In this document: positions 43,646-53,426 of the stretch, in pieces
Numbering within the stretch: the stretch's first letter is position 1
How the letters are laid out: every line of letters starts with the position of its first letter
Position numbers and translations under genes: made by a program
Notes under the pieces: generated by a model
Told to the model about the DNA's origin: nothing
Seen by the model: only the letters and a program-made list of their open reading frames with translations
Database searches by the model: none
DNA from: Streptomyces albidus (ex Kaewkla and Franco 2022)
GTDB lineage: Bacteria; Actinomycetota; Actinomycetes; Streptomycetales; Streptomycetaceae
DNA length: 53,464 nt
Reading direction: 5' to 3'
NCBI RefSeq assembly: GCF_013870515.1
Contig: NZ_JACBXA010000014.1
Coordinates: 1-53,464, forward strand

Positions 43646-45064
43646 TCACAGCGGCCAGGCGGTCAGGAGATCGCCGGGGCCGTAGGCGGCGTCGAGCCCG
43701 GGACAGTCGACTCCGCTGCGCGAGACCGCCACGACTGGAACAGGTTCGCTGGTGAGGGCGGCCCGGTGCCGATGGAGGGCTGCCAGGTCGTGCCGGTCGA
43801 AGGGCGACTGCTCCAGCCACTTGATGGAGCCGACGAAGAGCAGCTCCTTGGCGACGGGGGCGCGGTCAGCCCCGACGATGTCGATCTCGACGTCGTTGGT
43901 GCGGGTCCAGTAGCCGCCGACTGCGGGCGCCGCGGGGAGTCGGTCGTCGGGCAGTGTCCGGGCGAGCGCCTCCCGGACGAGCGGCTCGATCGCCCTGCCG
44001 CGCCAGCTGGTCCAGCTCTCCCGGATCCGCGCCAAGGTCAGATCGCCGCGCCCTCGCTCGACCTCCTCCATGGACGGGCCGAGCAGGTGCAGCCAGAACC
44101 GCAGGTAGGGATCTGTCACGCGGTAGCGGCGGTCCTTCGACGGACGCGGCGACACGGGCAGCTCCGCGGCGACGATCCGCTTCTCCGTGAGCAGTTCCAG
44201 CGCCCGCTGCAACGGTGTGGCCCCGATCCCGCCGGCTGCACGGGCGATGTTGGTGAAGGTCCGCTCGCCACTTCCGATGGCCGCCAGCACCGTACGGGCC
44301 TGGGCCTGCGGAGGGAATTCGGCAGCCAGCGAGCGCTCGGCGGAGACCAGCAGGGCCGATACCGGATCGTTCAGCGCCTCACCGAGGAAGTCCCACAGCC
44401 CTGCTCCGTGCGGCCACTCCGCGCAGATCAGCGGCAGTCCGCCGGTGACCAGCGCGGCGTCGAAGGCTTCCGCCGGGTCCAGCCCGAGCATGCGCCCGAC
44501 CTCGGCGGGGTTCAGCGGTCCCAGCACCATCTCCCGGCCGCGCTGATGGAAGGGCCGTCCGTAGCTGTTCAGGGCCTCCATCATCGACAGATCGGAGCCG
44601 ATGAGGACCAGCAGCACCGGCCTGGTCTCCAGTACCCGGTCCCAGGCCCGTTGCAGCATCCCCTCAAAGGCGCCCTCGGCATCCATCAGGTACGGCACCT
44701 CGTCGATGACCAGCACGCTCGCCCGGTCGGCGGGCAGCGCCGCAGCCAGCACGTCGAACGCGGCGTCCCAGCTCTCCGGCCGTGCGGCGGCAACGAGCTG
44801 CGCCATCGGCAGCGTCGACGCCTGGGCGTCACGGGCCAGCCGTGCGAGATCACCTCTGGAGGACGCACCGGTCGCCGCGTAGAACAGGAACGGGGCCCCG
44901 GAGCGCTCCGCAAACCGCTCGACCAGCCGCGACTTGCCCACCCGGCGCCGTCCGCGCAGCATCACGCACCGACCGGGCCGCTCCCCGCCGACCCCTGCCG
45001 CCACCTTCTGCAGCTCTCGCTCCAACGTCGCCAGCTCCTGGCGACGGCCTACGAAATCCACCAC
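43646..45064 (-). CDS. AAA-type ATPase with DUF234-like C-terminal domain
   Basis: A 472-aa protein of the archaeal-type ATPase group. It opens FVGRRQEL, with Walker A GRRRVGKS (38-45) and Walker B SVLVIDEVPYL (about 116-126). A winged-helix segment (FTNIARAAGGIGATPLQRALELLTEKRIV, RYRVTDPYLRFWLH) follows. The C-terminal part (from about 390) has EIDIVGAD and GSIKWLE, the pattern of the DUF234/PD-(D/E)XK-like fold, but the position where a catalytic acid is expected before the Lys reads S413. GTG 45064 has GGAGG about 9 bases upstream. The gene is isolated, bounded by two copies of the ychF 3' end, and its role (for example nuclease-linked defence) is unproven. Confidence 0.88.
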   Translation of the reverse strand: MVDFVGRRQELATLERELQKVAAGVGGERPGRCVMLRGRRRVGKSRLVERFAERSGAPFLFYAATGASSRGDLARLARDAQASTLPMAQLVAAARPESWDAAFDVLAAALPADRASVLVIDEVPYLMDAEGAFEGMLQRAWDRVLETRPVLLVLIGSDLSMMEALNSYGRPFHQRGREMVLGPLNPAEVGRMLGLDPAEAFDAALVTGGLPLICAEWPHGAGLWDFLGEALNDPVSALLVSAERSLAAEFPPQAQARTVLAAIGSGERTFTNIARAAGGIGATPLQRALELLTEKRIVAAELPVSPRPSKDRRYRVTDPYLRFWLHLLGPSMEEVERGRGDLTLARIRESWTSWRGRAIEPLVREALARTLPDDRLPAAPAVGGYWTRTNDVEIDIVGADRAPVAKELLFVGSIKWLEQSPFDRHDLAALHRHRAALTSEPVPVVAVSRSGVDCPGLDAAYGPGDLLTAWPL

Positions 45065-45087
45065 GGCGGTCGACCTCCACGCATGAC

Positions 45088-45120
45088 ACTAACGACGATG
45101 TTAGTAACATAGGCGTTAGT
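45088..45120. promoter_or_regulatory. Nested palindromes in the promoter of the ATPase gene
   Basis: The perfect 13-bp palindrome ATGTTAGTAACAT (45098-45110) is overlapped by ACTAAC (45088-45093) and GTTAGT (45100-45105), and GTTAGT recurs at 45115-45120, 15 bp on. This AT-rich patch stands out from its surroundings and is likely operator plus promoter. Confidence 0.6.
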
Positions 45121-45286
45121 GGATGTCCCTCGCCAGTTGTCGGCGCGGGGCGGTGCGGACGCAAGGCGTCGCGGAGTCTCTGACAGAGGGCGCGGCGGCC
45201 CGGTTGACGCCGGTTCCACACGGCCTTCGAAGTCGTGCACGGTCTCTCTGCGCGGCACACCAGCACTGCTGGGCGGCCCGCGCCCG

Positions 45287-46375
<1,089 letters not shown>

Positions 46376-46557
46376 GTGGCGACTTCCCGTAGCGATTTTG
46401 AGGCGGTCTGGAGAGTGGAGAGCGTCCGGCCGGTGCCGGGCTGAGCCGGGCGCACGGGCCGCGGAGAGCGTCCTTGCGGCCGGACCGATCCACCAGTCTA
46501 GGGCTCGAACTGACGGTCAACGCGTGTCCGTCCCATGTGAACGGCAGTGATGCGGCC

Positions 46558-46563
46558 TACGTT
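46558..46563 (+). promoter_or_regulatory. -10 box TACGTT for a leaderless DUF6542-like gene
   Basis: TACGTT ends 6 nt before the GTG at 46570. GGAG is only 2 bases from that GTG, too close to act as a ribosome site. A leaderless mRNA is the simplest reading. Confidence 0.4.
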
Positions 46564-46569
46564 GGAGCG

Positions 46570-47307
46570 GTGGAACAGCAGCACAGCGCGCGTGAGGACC
46601 GGAAAGGTCCCGGTCAGCCGCAGGGGCAGGGGCAGAAGCAAGGGCAGGATCATGGGCACGGTATGCGGCGCCGGAAAGGGGCGAAGCCACGGGCCGCCGC
46701 TGCCGCCGCAGCCGGAGGAGAGGCGGCCTCGCCGCTGACCGGTGCGCCCGGATCCATGCCGCGGGAGGCCCGGCGACGAGGCGACTCGGGAGCGGTACGG
46801 CAGGAGACCGCCGCGCTCTACCACGCGCAACTTCGCTTCCCCCTCATTCCGGCCCGACTGACGGACGCCCTCTCCTGGCTCCCCCGCGCCCGTCTCACGG
46901 CACTCGGCACCGGGCTCCTGGCCGTGCTGCTGATGGTGCTGGCAGGTGTCCTCGACAGGCTGCTGCTCAGCAACTCGATGCCCGCGTACGGAAGCGCCTT
47001 CGTCCTGGTCTGCGTGGCGTGCGCGTCCTGGGTACGGCCGGCTGACCTCTTCACCGCACCCGTCGCGGCCCCTCTCGCCTTCACAGCGGGCCTGGCCTTC
47101 ATCAGCGGAGGCGCGGGCACCGAGGGTTTCATGGGGCACCTGACGAGCCTCTTCCCCGCGCTCGCCGTGAACGCCGTCTGGCTGTACGGGGGCACGCTGA
47201 TCGCCGGACTCATCGTGCTCGTACGGAAGGTGGGGCTGATCGTGCAGCGTTCGCGGGCCCGAGCCCTGGACGAGGCGCTCGAAGACGCCGAGAGCGAGAT
47301 GCCCTGA
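46570..47307 (+). CDS. DUF6542-like membrane protein
   Basis: A 245-aa protein. The N-terminal third is hydrophilic and low in complexity (VEQQHSARED then a Gln/Gly/His/Lys-rich run and an Ala tract). Four hydrophobic helices follow (about 117-140, 148-165, 175-190, 205-230), with the C-terminal part RSRARALDEALEDAESEMP acidic and cytoplasmic. The arrangement fits the DUF6542 family of actinobacteria, which has no assigned function. I start at GTG 46570 on the -10 spacing; the frame stays open to 46474, but those residues look unlike a gene. It is divergent from ychF. Confidence 0.78.
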   Translation: MEQQHSAREDRKGPGQPQGQGQKQGQDHGHGMRRRKGAKPRAAAAAAAGGEAASPLTGAPGSMPREARRRGDSGAVRQETAALYHAQLRFPLIPARLTDALSWLPRARLTALGTGLLAVLLMVLAGVLDRLLLSNSMPAYGSAFVLVCVACASWVRPADLFTAPVAAPLAFTAGLAFISGGAGTEGFMGHLTSLFPALAVNAVWLYGGTLIAGLIVLVRKVGLIVQRSRARALDEALEDAESEMP

Positions 47308-47373
47308 CCGTCGCCGACGCCCCTGATCGCCCCCGACCCGAGCCGTAGCCCGGGGAGGGGGTGGGGCGCCTCG

Positions 47374-48384
47374 TCAGCTCGACTTGCGGGCCGCCTCCGC
47401 GCGCAGGTCGCGGCGCAGCTCCTTCGGCAGGGAGAACTGCATGCGCTCCTCGACGGGCTGCACGATCTCCACGTCCTCCCAGCCGCGCTCGGCGAGCCAC
47501 TCCAGCACGCCGTCGACCAGCACGTCGGGAACGGAGGCGCCGGAGGAGAGGCCGATCGTCGTGACGCCTTCGAGCCAGGCCTCCTCGATCTCGTCCGCAC
47601 CGTCGACCAGGCGGCCGTCCTTCGCGCCGTGGGCGATGGCGGTCTCCACCAGGCGGACGGAGTTGGAGGAGTTCTTGGAGCCGACGACGAGGACGAAGTC
47701 GGCGTCGGCAGCGACCTGCTTGATGGCGGTCTGGCGGTTCTGCGTGGCGTAGCAGATGTCGTCGCTGGGCGGGGAGAGGAGGTTGGGGTAGCGGCCCTTC
47801 AGGGCGTCCACGGTCTCCATCGTCTCGTCGACCGAGAGCGTGGTCTGGGAGAGCCACACGACCTTCTCCGGGTCGCGGACCTCGACGTTCGAGACGTCCT
47901 TCGGACCGTCGACGAGGGTGATGTGCTCCGGCGCCTCGCCGCTGGTGCCGATGACCTCCTCGTGACCCTCGTGACCGATGAGGAGGATGTCGTAGTCCTC
48001 CTTGGCGAAGCGCACGGCTTCCTTGTGCACCTTCGTCACGAGCGGGCAGGTGGCGTCGATGGTGGCCAACTTGCCGCGCTCTGCCTCCTCGTGCACCTGC
48101 GGGGCGACGCCGTGCGCGGAGAAGATCACGATCTCACCCTCGGGCACCTCCTCCGTCTCTTCGACGAAGACGGCGCCCTTCTTCTCCAGGGTCTTCACCA
48201 CGTACTTGTTGTGCACGATCTCGTGGCGGACGTAGATCGGGGCGCCGTACTGCTCGAGGGCCTGTTCGACGGCGATGACGGCACGGTCCACACCCGCGCA
48301 GTAGCCACGGGGTGCGGCGAGCAGGACACGGCGGCGTTCGTCGGTGGCGGCGGCGACGGACGGGCGGGAGGGCGTTGCAGACAT
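47374..48384 (-). CDS. ispH: IspH, 4-hydroxy-3-methylbut-2-enyl diphosphate reductase
   Basis: A 336-aa iron-sulfur reductase, the last step of the MEP isoprenoid pathway, which gives IPP and DMAPP. The three cluster-binding cysteines C29 (RGYCAGV), C113 (DATCPLV) and C211 (DICYATQ) are present, with the substrate motifs SAHGV, GHEGHEE and GSKNSSNS. The ATG at 48384 lacks a ribosome site but has TACGAT 6 nt upstream on its strand, pointing to a leaderless mRNA. It is divergent from xseA across 146 bp. Confidence 0.96.
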   Translation of the reverse strand: MSATPSRPSVAAATDERRRVLLAAPRGYCAGVDRAVIAVEQALEQYGAPIYVRHEIVHNKYVVKTLEKKGAVFVEETEEVPEGEIVIFSAHGVAPQVHEEAERGKLATIDATCPLVTKVHKEAVRFAKEDYDILLIGHEGHEEVIGTSGEAPEHITLVDGPKDVSNVEVRDPEKVVWLSQTTLSVDETMETVDALKGRYPNLLSPPSDDICYATQNRQTAIKQVAADADFVLVVGSKNSSNSVRLVETAIAHGAKDGRLVDGADEIEEAWLEGVTTIGLSSGASVPDVLVDGVLEWLAERGWEDVEIVQPVEERMQFSLPKELRRDLRAEAARKSS

Positions 48385-48390
48385 GCGTCC

Positions 48391-48396
48391 ATCGTA
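48391..48396 (-). promoter_or_regulatory. -10 box TACGAT for leaderless ispH mRNA
   Basis: On the minus strand TACGAT is followed by 6 nt and then the ATG of ispH. No Shine-Dalgarno is present. The -35 is unclear. Confidence 0.45.
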
Positions 48397-48518
48397 AAGG
48401 CGTTGCCCCGGGCCTACGGGCGCCGGTAGCGGAAGCCACTCTTTCCGGGATGATCCGGACCCGGCTGCCGAAGAAGCGGACCGGCTGCCGCCGAGCCACC
48501 GCTGTCCGCGGCTCCCAC

Positions 48519-48524
48519 TAGTGT
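48519..48524 (+). promoter_or_regulatory. -10 box TAGTGT for leaderless xseA mRNA
   Basis: TAGTGT ends 6 nt before the xseA ATG at 48531, again without a ribosome site. It is part of the ispH/xseA divergent region. Confidence 0.4.
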
Positions 48525-48530
48525 CGTCGT

Positions 48531-49745
48531 ATGGCTCTCATCTCCTCCCCCGAGTCCCCCGTTCCGGTCGGTGAGATCTCCCGGCTGATCGGCGGATGGA
48601 TCGACCGGCTCGGCGCGGTGTGGGTGGAAGGCCAGATCATCCAGCTCTCGCCCCGGCCGGGTGCCGGAATGGCGTTCCTCACCCTGCGCGACCCCTCGCG
48701 TGACGTGTCGATCAGCGTCACCTGCTTCCGTGACGTCTTCGACCGGGTGAAGGACGTGATCGGTGAGGGCGCGCGCGTCGTCGTCCATGCCAAGCCCGTC
48801 TGGTACGAGCGCGGGGGCTCGCTCTCCCTGCGGGCCGCCGACATCCGGCCCGTCGGGATCGGTGAACTGCTCGCACGGCTCGAACAGTTGAAGAAGACAC
48901 TCGCCGCCGAGGGCCTGTTCGCGGCGGAGCGCAAGCGTCCGCTGCCCTTCCTGCCGCACCGCATCGGCCTGGTCACCGGGCGCGCCTCCGACGCCGAGCG
49001 GGACGTGCTGCACACGGCACGCGAGCGGTGGCCCGCCGTCCGTTTCGAGGTCCGGCACACGGCGGTGCAGGGCGTACGCGCCGTCCCGCAGGTCATCGAG
49101 GCGATCCGCGAGCTGGACGCGCTCGACGACGTGGACGTGATCATCGTGACCCGCGGCGGCGGCAGCATGGAGGACCTGCTGCCCTTCTCGGACGAGCGGC
49201 TGGTGCGTACGGTCGCCGGCTGCCGCACGCCCGTCGTGTCGGCCATCGGGCACGAGGCGGACACCCCGCTGCTCGACCTCGTCGCCGACCTGCGCTCCCG
49301 CACCCCCACGCACGCGGCGAAGGACGCCGTGCCCGACGTCGGCGAGGAGCACGAGCGGGTACGGGAGTTGAGGGCCCGCTCCTGGCGTGTGATCAACGCC
49401 TTCCTGGACCGGGAGGACCGAGGCCTCACGGACGTCATGAGCCGCCCGGCCATGGCCGATCCGCACGCGATGGTGAGCGAGCGCGAGGACGAGGTCGCCT
49501 TCCTCCTGGAGCGGGCCCGGCGCACGCTGAGGCACCGTCTGGAGAGGGCGGAGGACGAGCTGACGCACACCCGCGCACGCGTCGTCGCGCTCTCCCCTGC
49601 CGCGACGCTCCAACGGGGCTACGCCGTGCTCCAGCGGGAGGACGGCACCGTGATCAGGGCCGCGGACGAGACCTCGGAGGGCGACAAGCTCCGTGCCCGG
49701 GTCTCGGAAGGGGAGTTCAACGTGACTGTCGGTCCGCACGCTTAG
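48531..49745 (+). CDS. xseA: Exodeoxyribonuclease VII large subunit
   Basis: A 404-aa catalytic subunit of exonuclease VII, which degrades single-stranded DNA from both ends. The N-terminal OB-fold ([25 protein letters not shown], about 20-110) is followed by the catalytic core ([61 protein letters not shown]). A long coiled coil (about 265-350) and a C-terminal segment ([16 protein letters not shown]) complete it. It is 9 bp upstream of xseB. The stop is TAG at 49743-49745. Confidence 0.96.
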   Translation: MALISSPESPVPVGEISRLIGGWIDRLGAVWVEGQIIQLSPRPGAGMAFLTLRDPSRDVSISVTCFRDVFDRVKDVIGEGARVVVHAKPVWYERGGSLSLRAADIRPVGIGELLARLEQLKKTLAAEGLFAAERKRPLPFLPHRIGLVTGRASDAERDVLHTARERWPAVRFEVRHTAVQGVRAVPQVIEAIRELDALDDVDVIIVTRGGGSMEDLLPFSDERLVRTVAGCRTPVVSAIGHEADTPLLDLVADLRSRTPTHAAKDAVPDVGEEHERVRELRARSWRVINAFLDREDRGLTDVMSRPAMADPHAMVSEREDEVAFLLERARRTLRHRLERAEDELTHTRARVVALSPAATLQRGYAVLQREDGTVIRAADETSEGDKLRARVSEGEFNVTVGPHA

Positions 49746-49754
49746 GGTGGCCAC

Positions 49755-50051
49755 ATGACCTCGGAGACGGAGACGGATGCGGGCGCGCAGGCCGGGACGG
49801 ACGCGGACCCGGCGCTGTCCGCCCTGAGCTACGAGCAGGCCCGGGGCGAACTGGTCCGGGTCGTCCAGCAGTTGGAGGCGGGCGGCGCCACGCTCGAGGA
49901 GTCGCTGGCGCTGTGGGAGCGCGGCGAGGAGCTCGCGCGCATCTGCCGCGAATGGCTGGAGGGGGCGCGGATGCGCCTCGACGCCGTCCTGGAGGCGGAG
50001 GCCGAGGAGGAGGACGATCTCGAACCTCCCGAGCCCGGCCCCGACGCGTAG
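49755..50051 (+). CDS. xseB: Exodeoxyribonuclease VII small subunit
   Basis: A 98-aa accessory subunit that binds the coiled coil of XseA. After an acidic tail (about 20 residues) it has the two-helix core SYEQARGELVRVVQQLEAGGATLEESLALWERGEELARICREWL typical of the family, and an acidic end. GGTGG lies 4-5 bases before the ATG, and the gene starts 9 bp after the xseA stop, so the two are co-translated. Confidence 0.94.
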   Translation: MTSETETDAGAQAGTDADPALSALSYEQARGELVRVVQQLEAGGATLEESLALWERGEELARICREWLEGARMRLDAVLEAEAEEEDDLEPPEPGPDA

Positions 50052-50127
50052 GGCCACGAGGGCACGGAATGAACAGGGCGTTGACCTCACGTCTTCCCCG
50101 AAGTGGAAGGTGGGGGTTTGCCCTGAT

Positions 50128-50149
50128 TCCGCTGGAGACCACCAGCGGA
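50128..50149 (+). terminator. 8-bp hairpin after xseB
   Basis: TCCGCTGG (50128-50135) and CCAGCGGA (50142-50149) pair perfectly around a 6-nt loop. It lies 76 bp beyond xseB and 60 bp before the next gene, so it may end the xse transcript. Confidence 0.45.
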
Positions 50150-50209
50150 GCGCGTTTACGGTGGAGCGTCCGACTCGATCAACAGCGCGCAAAGGCAAGG
50201 CTTCCGCAC

Positions 50210-50803
50210 ATGACTCTCGCCCTCGACCCCACCGCCCAGGACCTGCTCTTCCGTGAGGCTCACACCGCGTACACCTTCGCCGACGAGCCGGTGACCGACG
50301 AGCAGATGCGAGCGGTGTACGAGCTGGTCAAGTACGCCCCCACAGCGTTCAACCAGTCACCGCTGCGGGTGACCCTGGTCCGTTCCCCCGAGGCGCGCGA
50401 GCGCCTGGTGCGGCACATGTCGGAGGGGAACCGCCCCAAGACGTCGACGGCCCCGCTCACCGCCGTGCTCTCCGTGGACCTCCACTTCCACGAGCGCCTG
50501 CCGGAGCTGCTCCCGCACGCCCCGCACATCAAGGACGCCGTCTTCTCCGAGGCCGAGACGCGGGAGCTCCACGGCAGCTTCAACGCCGCACTCCAGGCGG
50601 GCTACTTCATCCTCGGGATCCGCGCCGCGGGGCTCGCCGCAGGCCCGATGAGCGGCTTCGACCGTGACGGCGTCGACAAGGAGTTCTTCGGCGACGGCAG
50701 GCAGAAGACGCTGCTCGTGGTCAACATCGGCAAGCCCGGCGAGGAGGCGTACAGGCCGCGTTCGCCGCGCCTCGCCTTCGAGGACGCCTTCACCACGGTC
50801 TGA
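50210..50803 (+). CDS. Nitroreductase-family malonic semialdehyde reductase (RutE/HadB-like)
   Basis: A 197-aa FMN-dependent oxidoreductase. It shows LFREAHTAYTFADEPV at the start, the FMN/active-site segment YAPTAFNQSPLRV and AALQAGYFILGIRAAGLAAGPMSGFD with the FMN-phosphate site near the end. This matches the RutE/HadB subfamily, which reduces malonic semialdehyde or similar products. There is no rut operon nearby, so the substrate is open. AAGG lies 9 bases before the ATG. Confidence 0.87.
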   Translation: MTLALDPTAQDLLFREAHTAYTFADEPVTDEQMRAVYELVKYAPTAFNQSPLRVTLVRSPEARERLVRHMSEGNRPKTSTAPLTAVLSVDLHFHERLPELLPHAPHIKDAVFSEAETRELHGSFNAALQAGYFILGIRAAGLAAGPMSGFDRDGVDKEFFGDGRQKTLLVVNIGKPGEEAYRPRSPRLAFEDAFTTV

Positions 50804-50843
50804 CGCCGCTGACGGACCGGCGGGGATGACGCCGCTGACGGAC
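50801..50843 (+). repeat. 17-bp tandem direct repeat over a stop codon
   Basis: TGACGCCGCTGACGGAC occurs at 50801-50817 and 50827-50843 (26-bp period). The first copy includes the TGA stop of the reductase gene. It looks like a recent small duplication. Confidence 0.7.
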
Positions 50844-50896
50844 GGGCCGCGACATCGGCCGGGCGGGGCGGGACGAGCCGGAGGGGCGGTGTGAGG

Positions 50897-51544
50897 TCAG
50901 CGCTGGGCGCCGCCCCCGCCTTCGCCGGCCTGTCCCGCGCTCAACGCGGCGGCCATCTTCTCCAGTTGCTGGAAGCCCGCCGTACCGGTGACGACGACCG
51001 TGTGCGGGTGGCCGCCCTTACTGCTGCCCTGCTCGGGGTCGTCCTTCTGTGCGGCCTTGCCGGAGACCTTCCGTACGAGTGCGTCGTACTTCTCGCCCTC
51101 GTAGCGGGTCCACTCCTCGCCGCCCACGCGCGTGGACTTCGCCGTTCTGCGGGCGCCCTGCGTGACTTCCTCTATGTACTTCCGGGAGCGCGGTTCGTCG
51201 CTCTGCTCCACGGCCGCGTACTCGGTGTCCGGCGTGATGAAGCCCAAGTGCCAGGCGGAGCCTTCGGGTCCGTCGGCCTCGTACTTCACGGATGTGGCCC
51301 GCCAGTCGCGGGGCAGGCCTTCCGGCGCCAGCACCGGGTAGGGGGCTGCGCGGCGGGCGGAGTCGAGTTCCACTCCGTACCGGACGGGCTTGACCGGGTC
51401 CACGTCCTCGTCGTGCGGGACGAAGAGGTAGATCACCCAGGCGGCGAGCAGGACGACGGCGAGGGAGGGCACCATGCCGCGCACGGTCCGTCCCCTGGCC
51501 TGCCTGGCCGGCTTCTCCTGCTGCCTGTCTGCTTCTGCTGCCAC
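50897..51544 (-). CDS. DUF4245-like membrane-anchored protein
   Basis: A 215-aa protein. A short basic cytoplasmic N-terminus is followed by one membrane helix (about 24-43, VPSLAVVLLAAWVIYLFV) and an extracytoplasmic beta-rich domain (PYPVLAPEGLPRDWRATSVKYEADGPEGSAWHLGFITPDTEYAAVEQSDEP). A Gly/Ala-rich tail follows. This matches DUF4245, a common actinobacterial family with no known role. I start at GTG 51544 with AGGGG upstream; the longer frame to 51592 lacks a site. It is convergent with the nitroreductase gene and divergent from glpX. Confidence 0.86.
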   Translation of the reverse strand: MAAEADRQQEKPARQARGRTVRGMVPSLAVVLLAAWVIYLFVPHDEDVDPVKPVRYGVELDSARRAAPYPVLAPEGLPRDWRATSVKYEADGPEGSAWHLGFITPDTEYAAVEQSDEPRSRKYIEEVTQGARRTAKSTRVGGEEWTRYEGEKYDALVRKVSGKAAQKDDPEQGSSKGGHPHTVVVTGTAGFQQLEKMAAALSAGQAGEGGGGAQR

Positions 51545-51733
51545 GGCTCCATCGTCCCCTACACCCGGAATCGCCTGAACAACGGGTCGCACACCGGCAT
51601 CCCGTCCTCAGGGCAGCGCCGGGACCGGCGCTCATCCGTGGGGCCCTCTGCTCACCCGGAAGGATGCTGGGTACCCTCGTAAGCACCCTCAGTAGCCCGG
51701 CGGCGACTCGGCCGAGCAGAAAGGTGTGCCCCG

Positions 51734-52768
51734 ATGACCGATCATCAGCACCTCCCCTCCCCGCTCGACGTCAGCCCCGAGGCCCCCGACCGCAACCTCG
51801 CCCTGGAGCTGGTGCGGGTCACCGAGGCCGGTGCGATGGCTTCCGGCAGGTGGGTGGGCCGCGGCGACAAGAACGGCGCGGACGGTGCAGCTGTGAAGGC
51901 CATGCGCACCCTGGTCTCGACCGTCTCGATGAACGGTGTCGTGGTCATCGGCGAGGGCGAGAAGGACGAGGCGCCGATGCTCTTCAACGGCGAGCGGGTC
52001 GGCGACGGCACGGGCCCCGAATGCGACGTCGCGGTGGACCCCGTGGACGGCACGACGCTCACCGCCAAGGGCATGGCCAACGCGGTCTCGGTGCTGGCCG
52101 TGGCCGAGCGGGGCACCATGTTCGACCCGAGCGCGGTCTTCTACATGGACAAGCTGGTCACCGGTCCCGACACGGCCGAGTTCGTCGACATCACGGCGCC
52201 GCCGGCCGTCAACGTCCGCCGCATCGCCAAGGCGAAGGGCTGCTCGCCGGACGACGTGACGGTCGTCGTCCTCGACCGCCCGCGGCACGAGGGGATCGTC
52301 AAGGAGGTGCGGGAGTCGGGCGCCCGCATCAAGTTCATCTCGGACGGCGACGTCGCGGGCGCGATCATGGCCGTACGCGAGGGAACTGGCGTCGATCTGC
52401 TGCTGGGCGTGGGCGGCACCCCCGAGGGCATCATCGCGGCCTGCGCGATCAAGTGCCTCGGCGGCACGATCCAGGGCCGGCTCTGGCCGAAGGACGAGGA
52501 GGAGCGGCAGCGGGCGCTCGACGCGGGGCACGACCTGGACCGGGTGCTGCACACCGAGGACCTCGTCAGCGGCGAGAACGTCTTCTTCGTCGCCACCGGC
52601 ATCACCGATGGCGACCTGCTGCGCGGGGTGCACTACCGCGGCGAGAGGGCGTACACGGAGTCGCTGGTGATGCGGTCGAAGTCGGGCACGATCCGGAAGA
52701 TCGAGTCGACTCACAAGCTGTCCAAGCTGCGCGCGTACAGCGCCGTCGACTTCGACCGGGCGCGCTGA
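51734..52768 (+). CDS. glpX: Class II fructose-1,6-bisphosphatase
   Basis: A 344-aa phosphatase that releases phosphate from fructose-1,6-bisphosphate in gluconeogenesis. The lithium-sensitive phosphatase motifs GEGEKDE (73-79) and DPVDGTT (102-108) bind metal, and GVGGTPEGI and [20 protein letters not shown] complete the GlpX fold. AAAGGTG precedes the ATG at 7-base spacing. It converges on the GNAT gene with only 24 bp between stops, so the two transcripts may overlap. Confidence 0.96.
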   Translation: MTDHQHLPSPLDVSPEAPDRNLALELVRVTEAGAMASGRWVGRGDKNGADGAAVKAMRTLVSTVSMNGVVVIGEGEKDEAPMLFNGERVGDGTGPECDVAVDPVDGTTLTAKGMANAVSVLAVAERGTMFDPSAVFYMDKLVTGPDTAEFVDITAPPAVNVRRIAKAKGCSPDDVTVVVLDRPRHEGIVKEVRESGARIKFISDGDVAGAIMAVREGTGVDLLLGVGGTPEGIIAACAIKCLGGTIQGRLWPKDEEERQRALDAGHDLDRVLHTEDLVSGENVFFVATGITDGDLLRGVHYRGERAYTESLVMRSKSGTIRKIESTHKLSKLRAYSAVDFDRAR

Positions 52769-52792
52769 CCCCGGCGTACCGACTCCGCTCCG

Positions 52793-53296
52793 CTACACCT
52801 TGTCCGGGCGCCGGGATCCGAGGGGGTCCCGGCGCTCCGGCGCGCCGTGGAGCGGACGCTCGAAGCACCAGGAGCCTTCGAGGCCCTTGTAGGCACCGAA
52901 GTTGGGGATCCGCTCGTACCCTGCGCGGGTGTAGAAGCGGACGGCGTCGGGCTGCCTGTCCCCGGTCTCCAGGCGGAGACTGCTCCACCCCTGTTCGCGC
53001 GCCCAGTCCTCCAGGGCGCGCAGGATCCGCAGCGCCGCGCCCGAGCCACGCCGGGGCAGGTCGACGTACATACGCTTGACCTCGCCCACGCCATCGGAGA
53101 GGTCGCGAAGTCCTCCGCACCCGACCGCGGTTCCGCCGTCCTCGTACGCCACGACGAACACCGCGACGTCCACCGCCGACGGCGGCGTGCCGGGCTCGCT
53201 GTCCGGGGTGCCGTACCGCTCGGCGATCTCGGCCCGCTGCCCGGCGCGCAGCGCGACGGCGTCGGGGTGCGTCCAGGCGACCTGCTCGATCCTCAT
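52793..53296 (-). CDS. GNAT family N-acetyltransferase
   Basis: A 167-aa single-domain acetyltransferase. The central strand (DVAVFVVAYEDGGTAVGCGGLRDL), the acetyl-CoA motif (EVKRMYVDLPRRGSGAALRILRALEDWA) and the closing ETGDRQPDAVRFYTRAGYERI are clear. The substrate is unknown. The ATG has no ribosome site; CAGAAT lies 8 nt upstream on its strand (53310-53305), so a leaderless mRNA is possible. Confidence 0.9.
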   Translation of the reverse strand: MRIEQVAWTHPDAVALRAGQRAEIAERYGTPDSEPGTPPSAVDVAVFVVAYEDGGTAVGCGGLRDLSDGVGEVKRMYVDLPRRGSGAALRILRALEDWAREQGWSSLRLETGDRQPDAVRFYTRAGYERIPNFGAYKGLEGSWCFERPLHGAPERRDPLGSRRPDKV

Positions 53297-53384
53297 GCGC
53301 CGGGATTCTGCCGGGGGCCTGTTGCAGACGGGTAAACCGTCCGGAGGGGCGAGGCAGGGATCTGCCGGAGCCCGTACGGAGAGA

Positions 53385-53411
53385 AGCCCCCGGGCGCGGG
53401 GCCCAGGGGCT
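53385..53411 (-). terminator. Hairpin near the right edge
   Basis: AGCCCCCGGGC (53385-53395) pairs with 53401-53411 with one mismatch around a 5-nt loop. It could end a minus-strand transcript entering from the right edge. Confidence 0.5.
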
Positions 53412-53426
53412 GCGAGCGGAGGCCGC

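Noticed and set aside
45121..45286. Possible small gene between the ATPase and ychF
   Set aside because: Short frames here lack ribosome sites and codon bias; only a small CCAGC-ACT-GCTGG hairpin (45260-45272) is seen.
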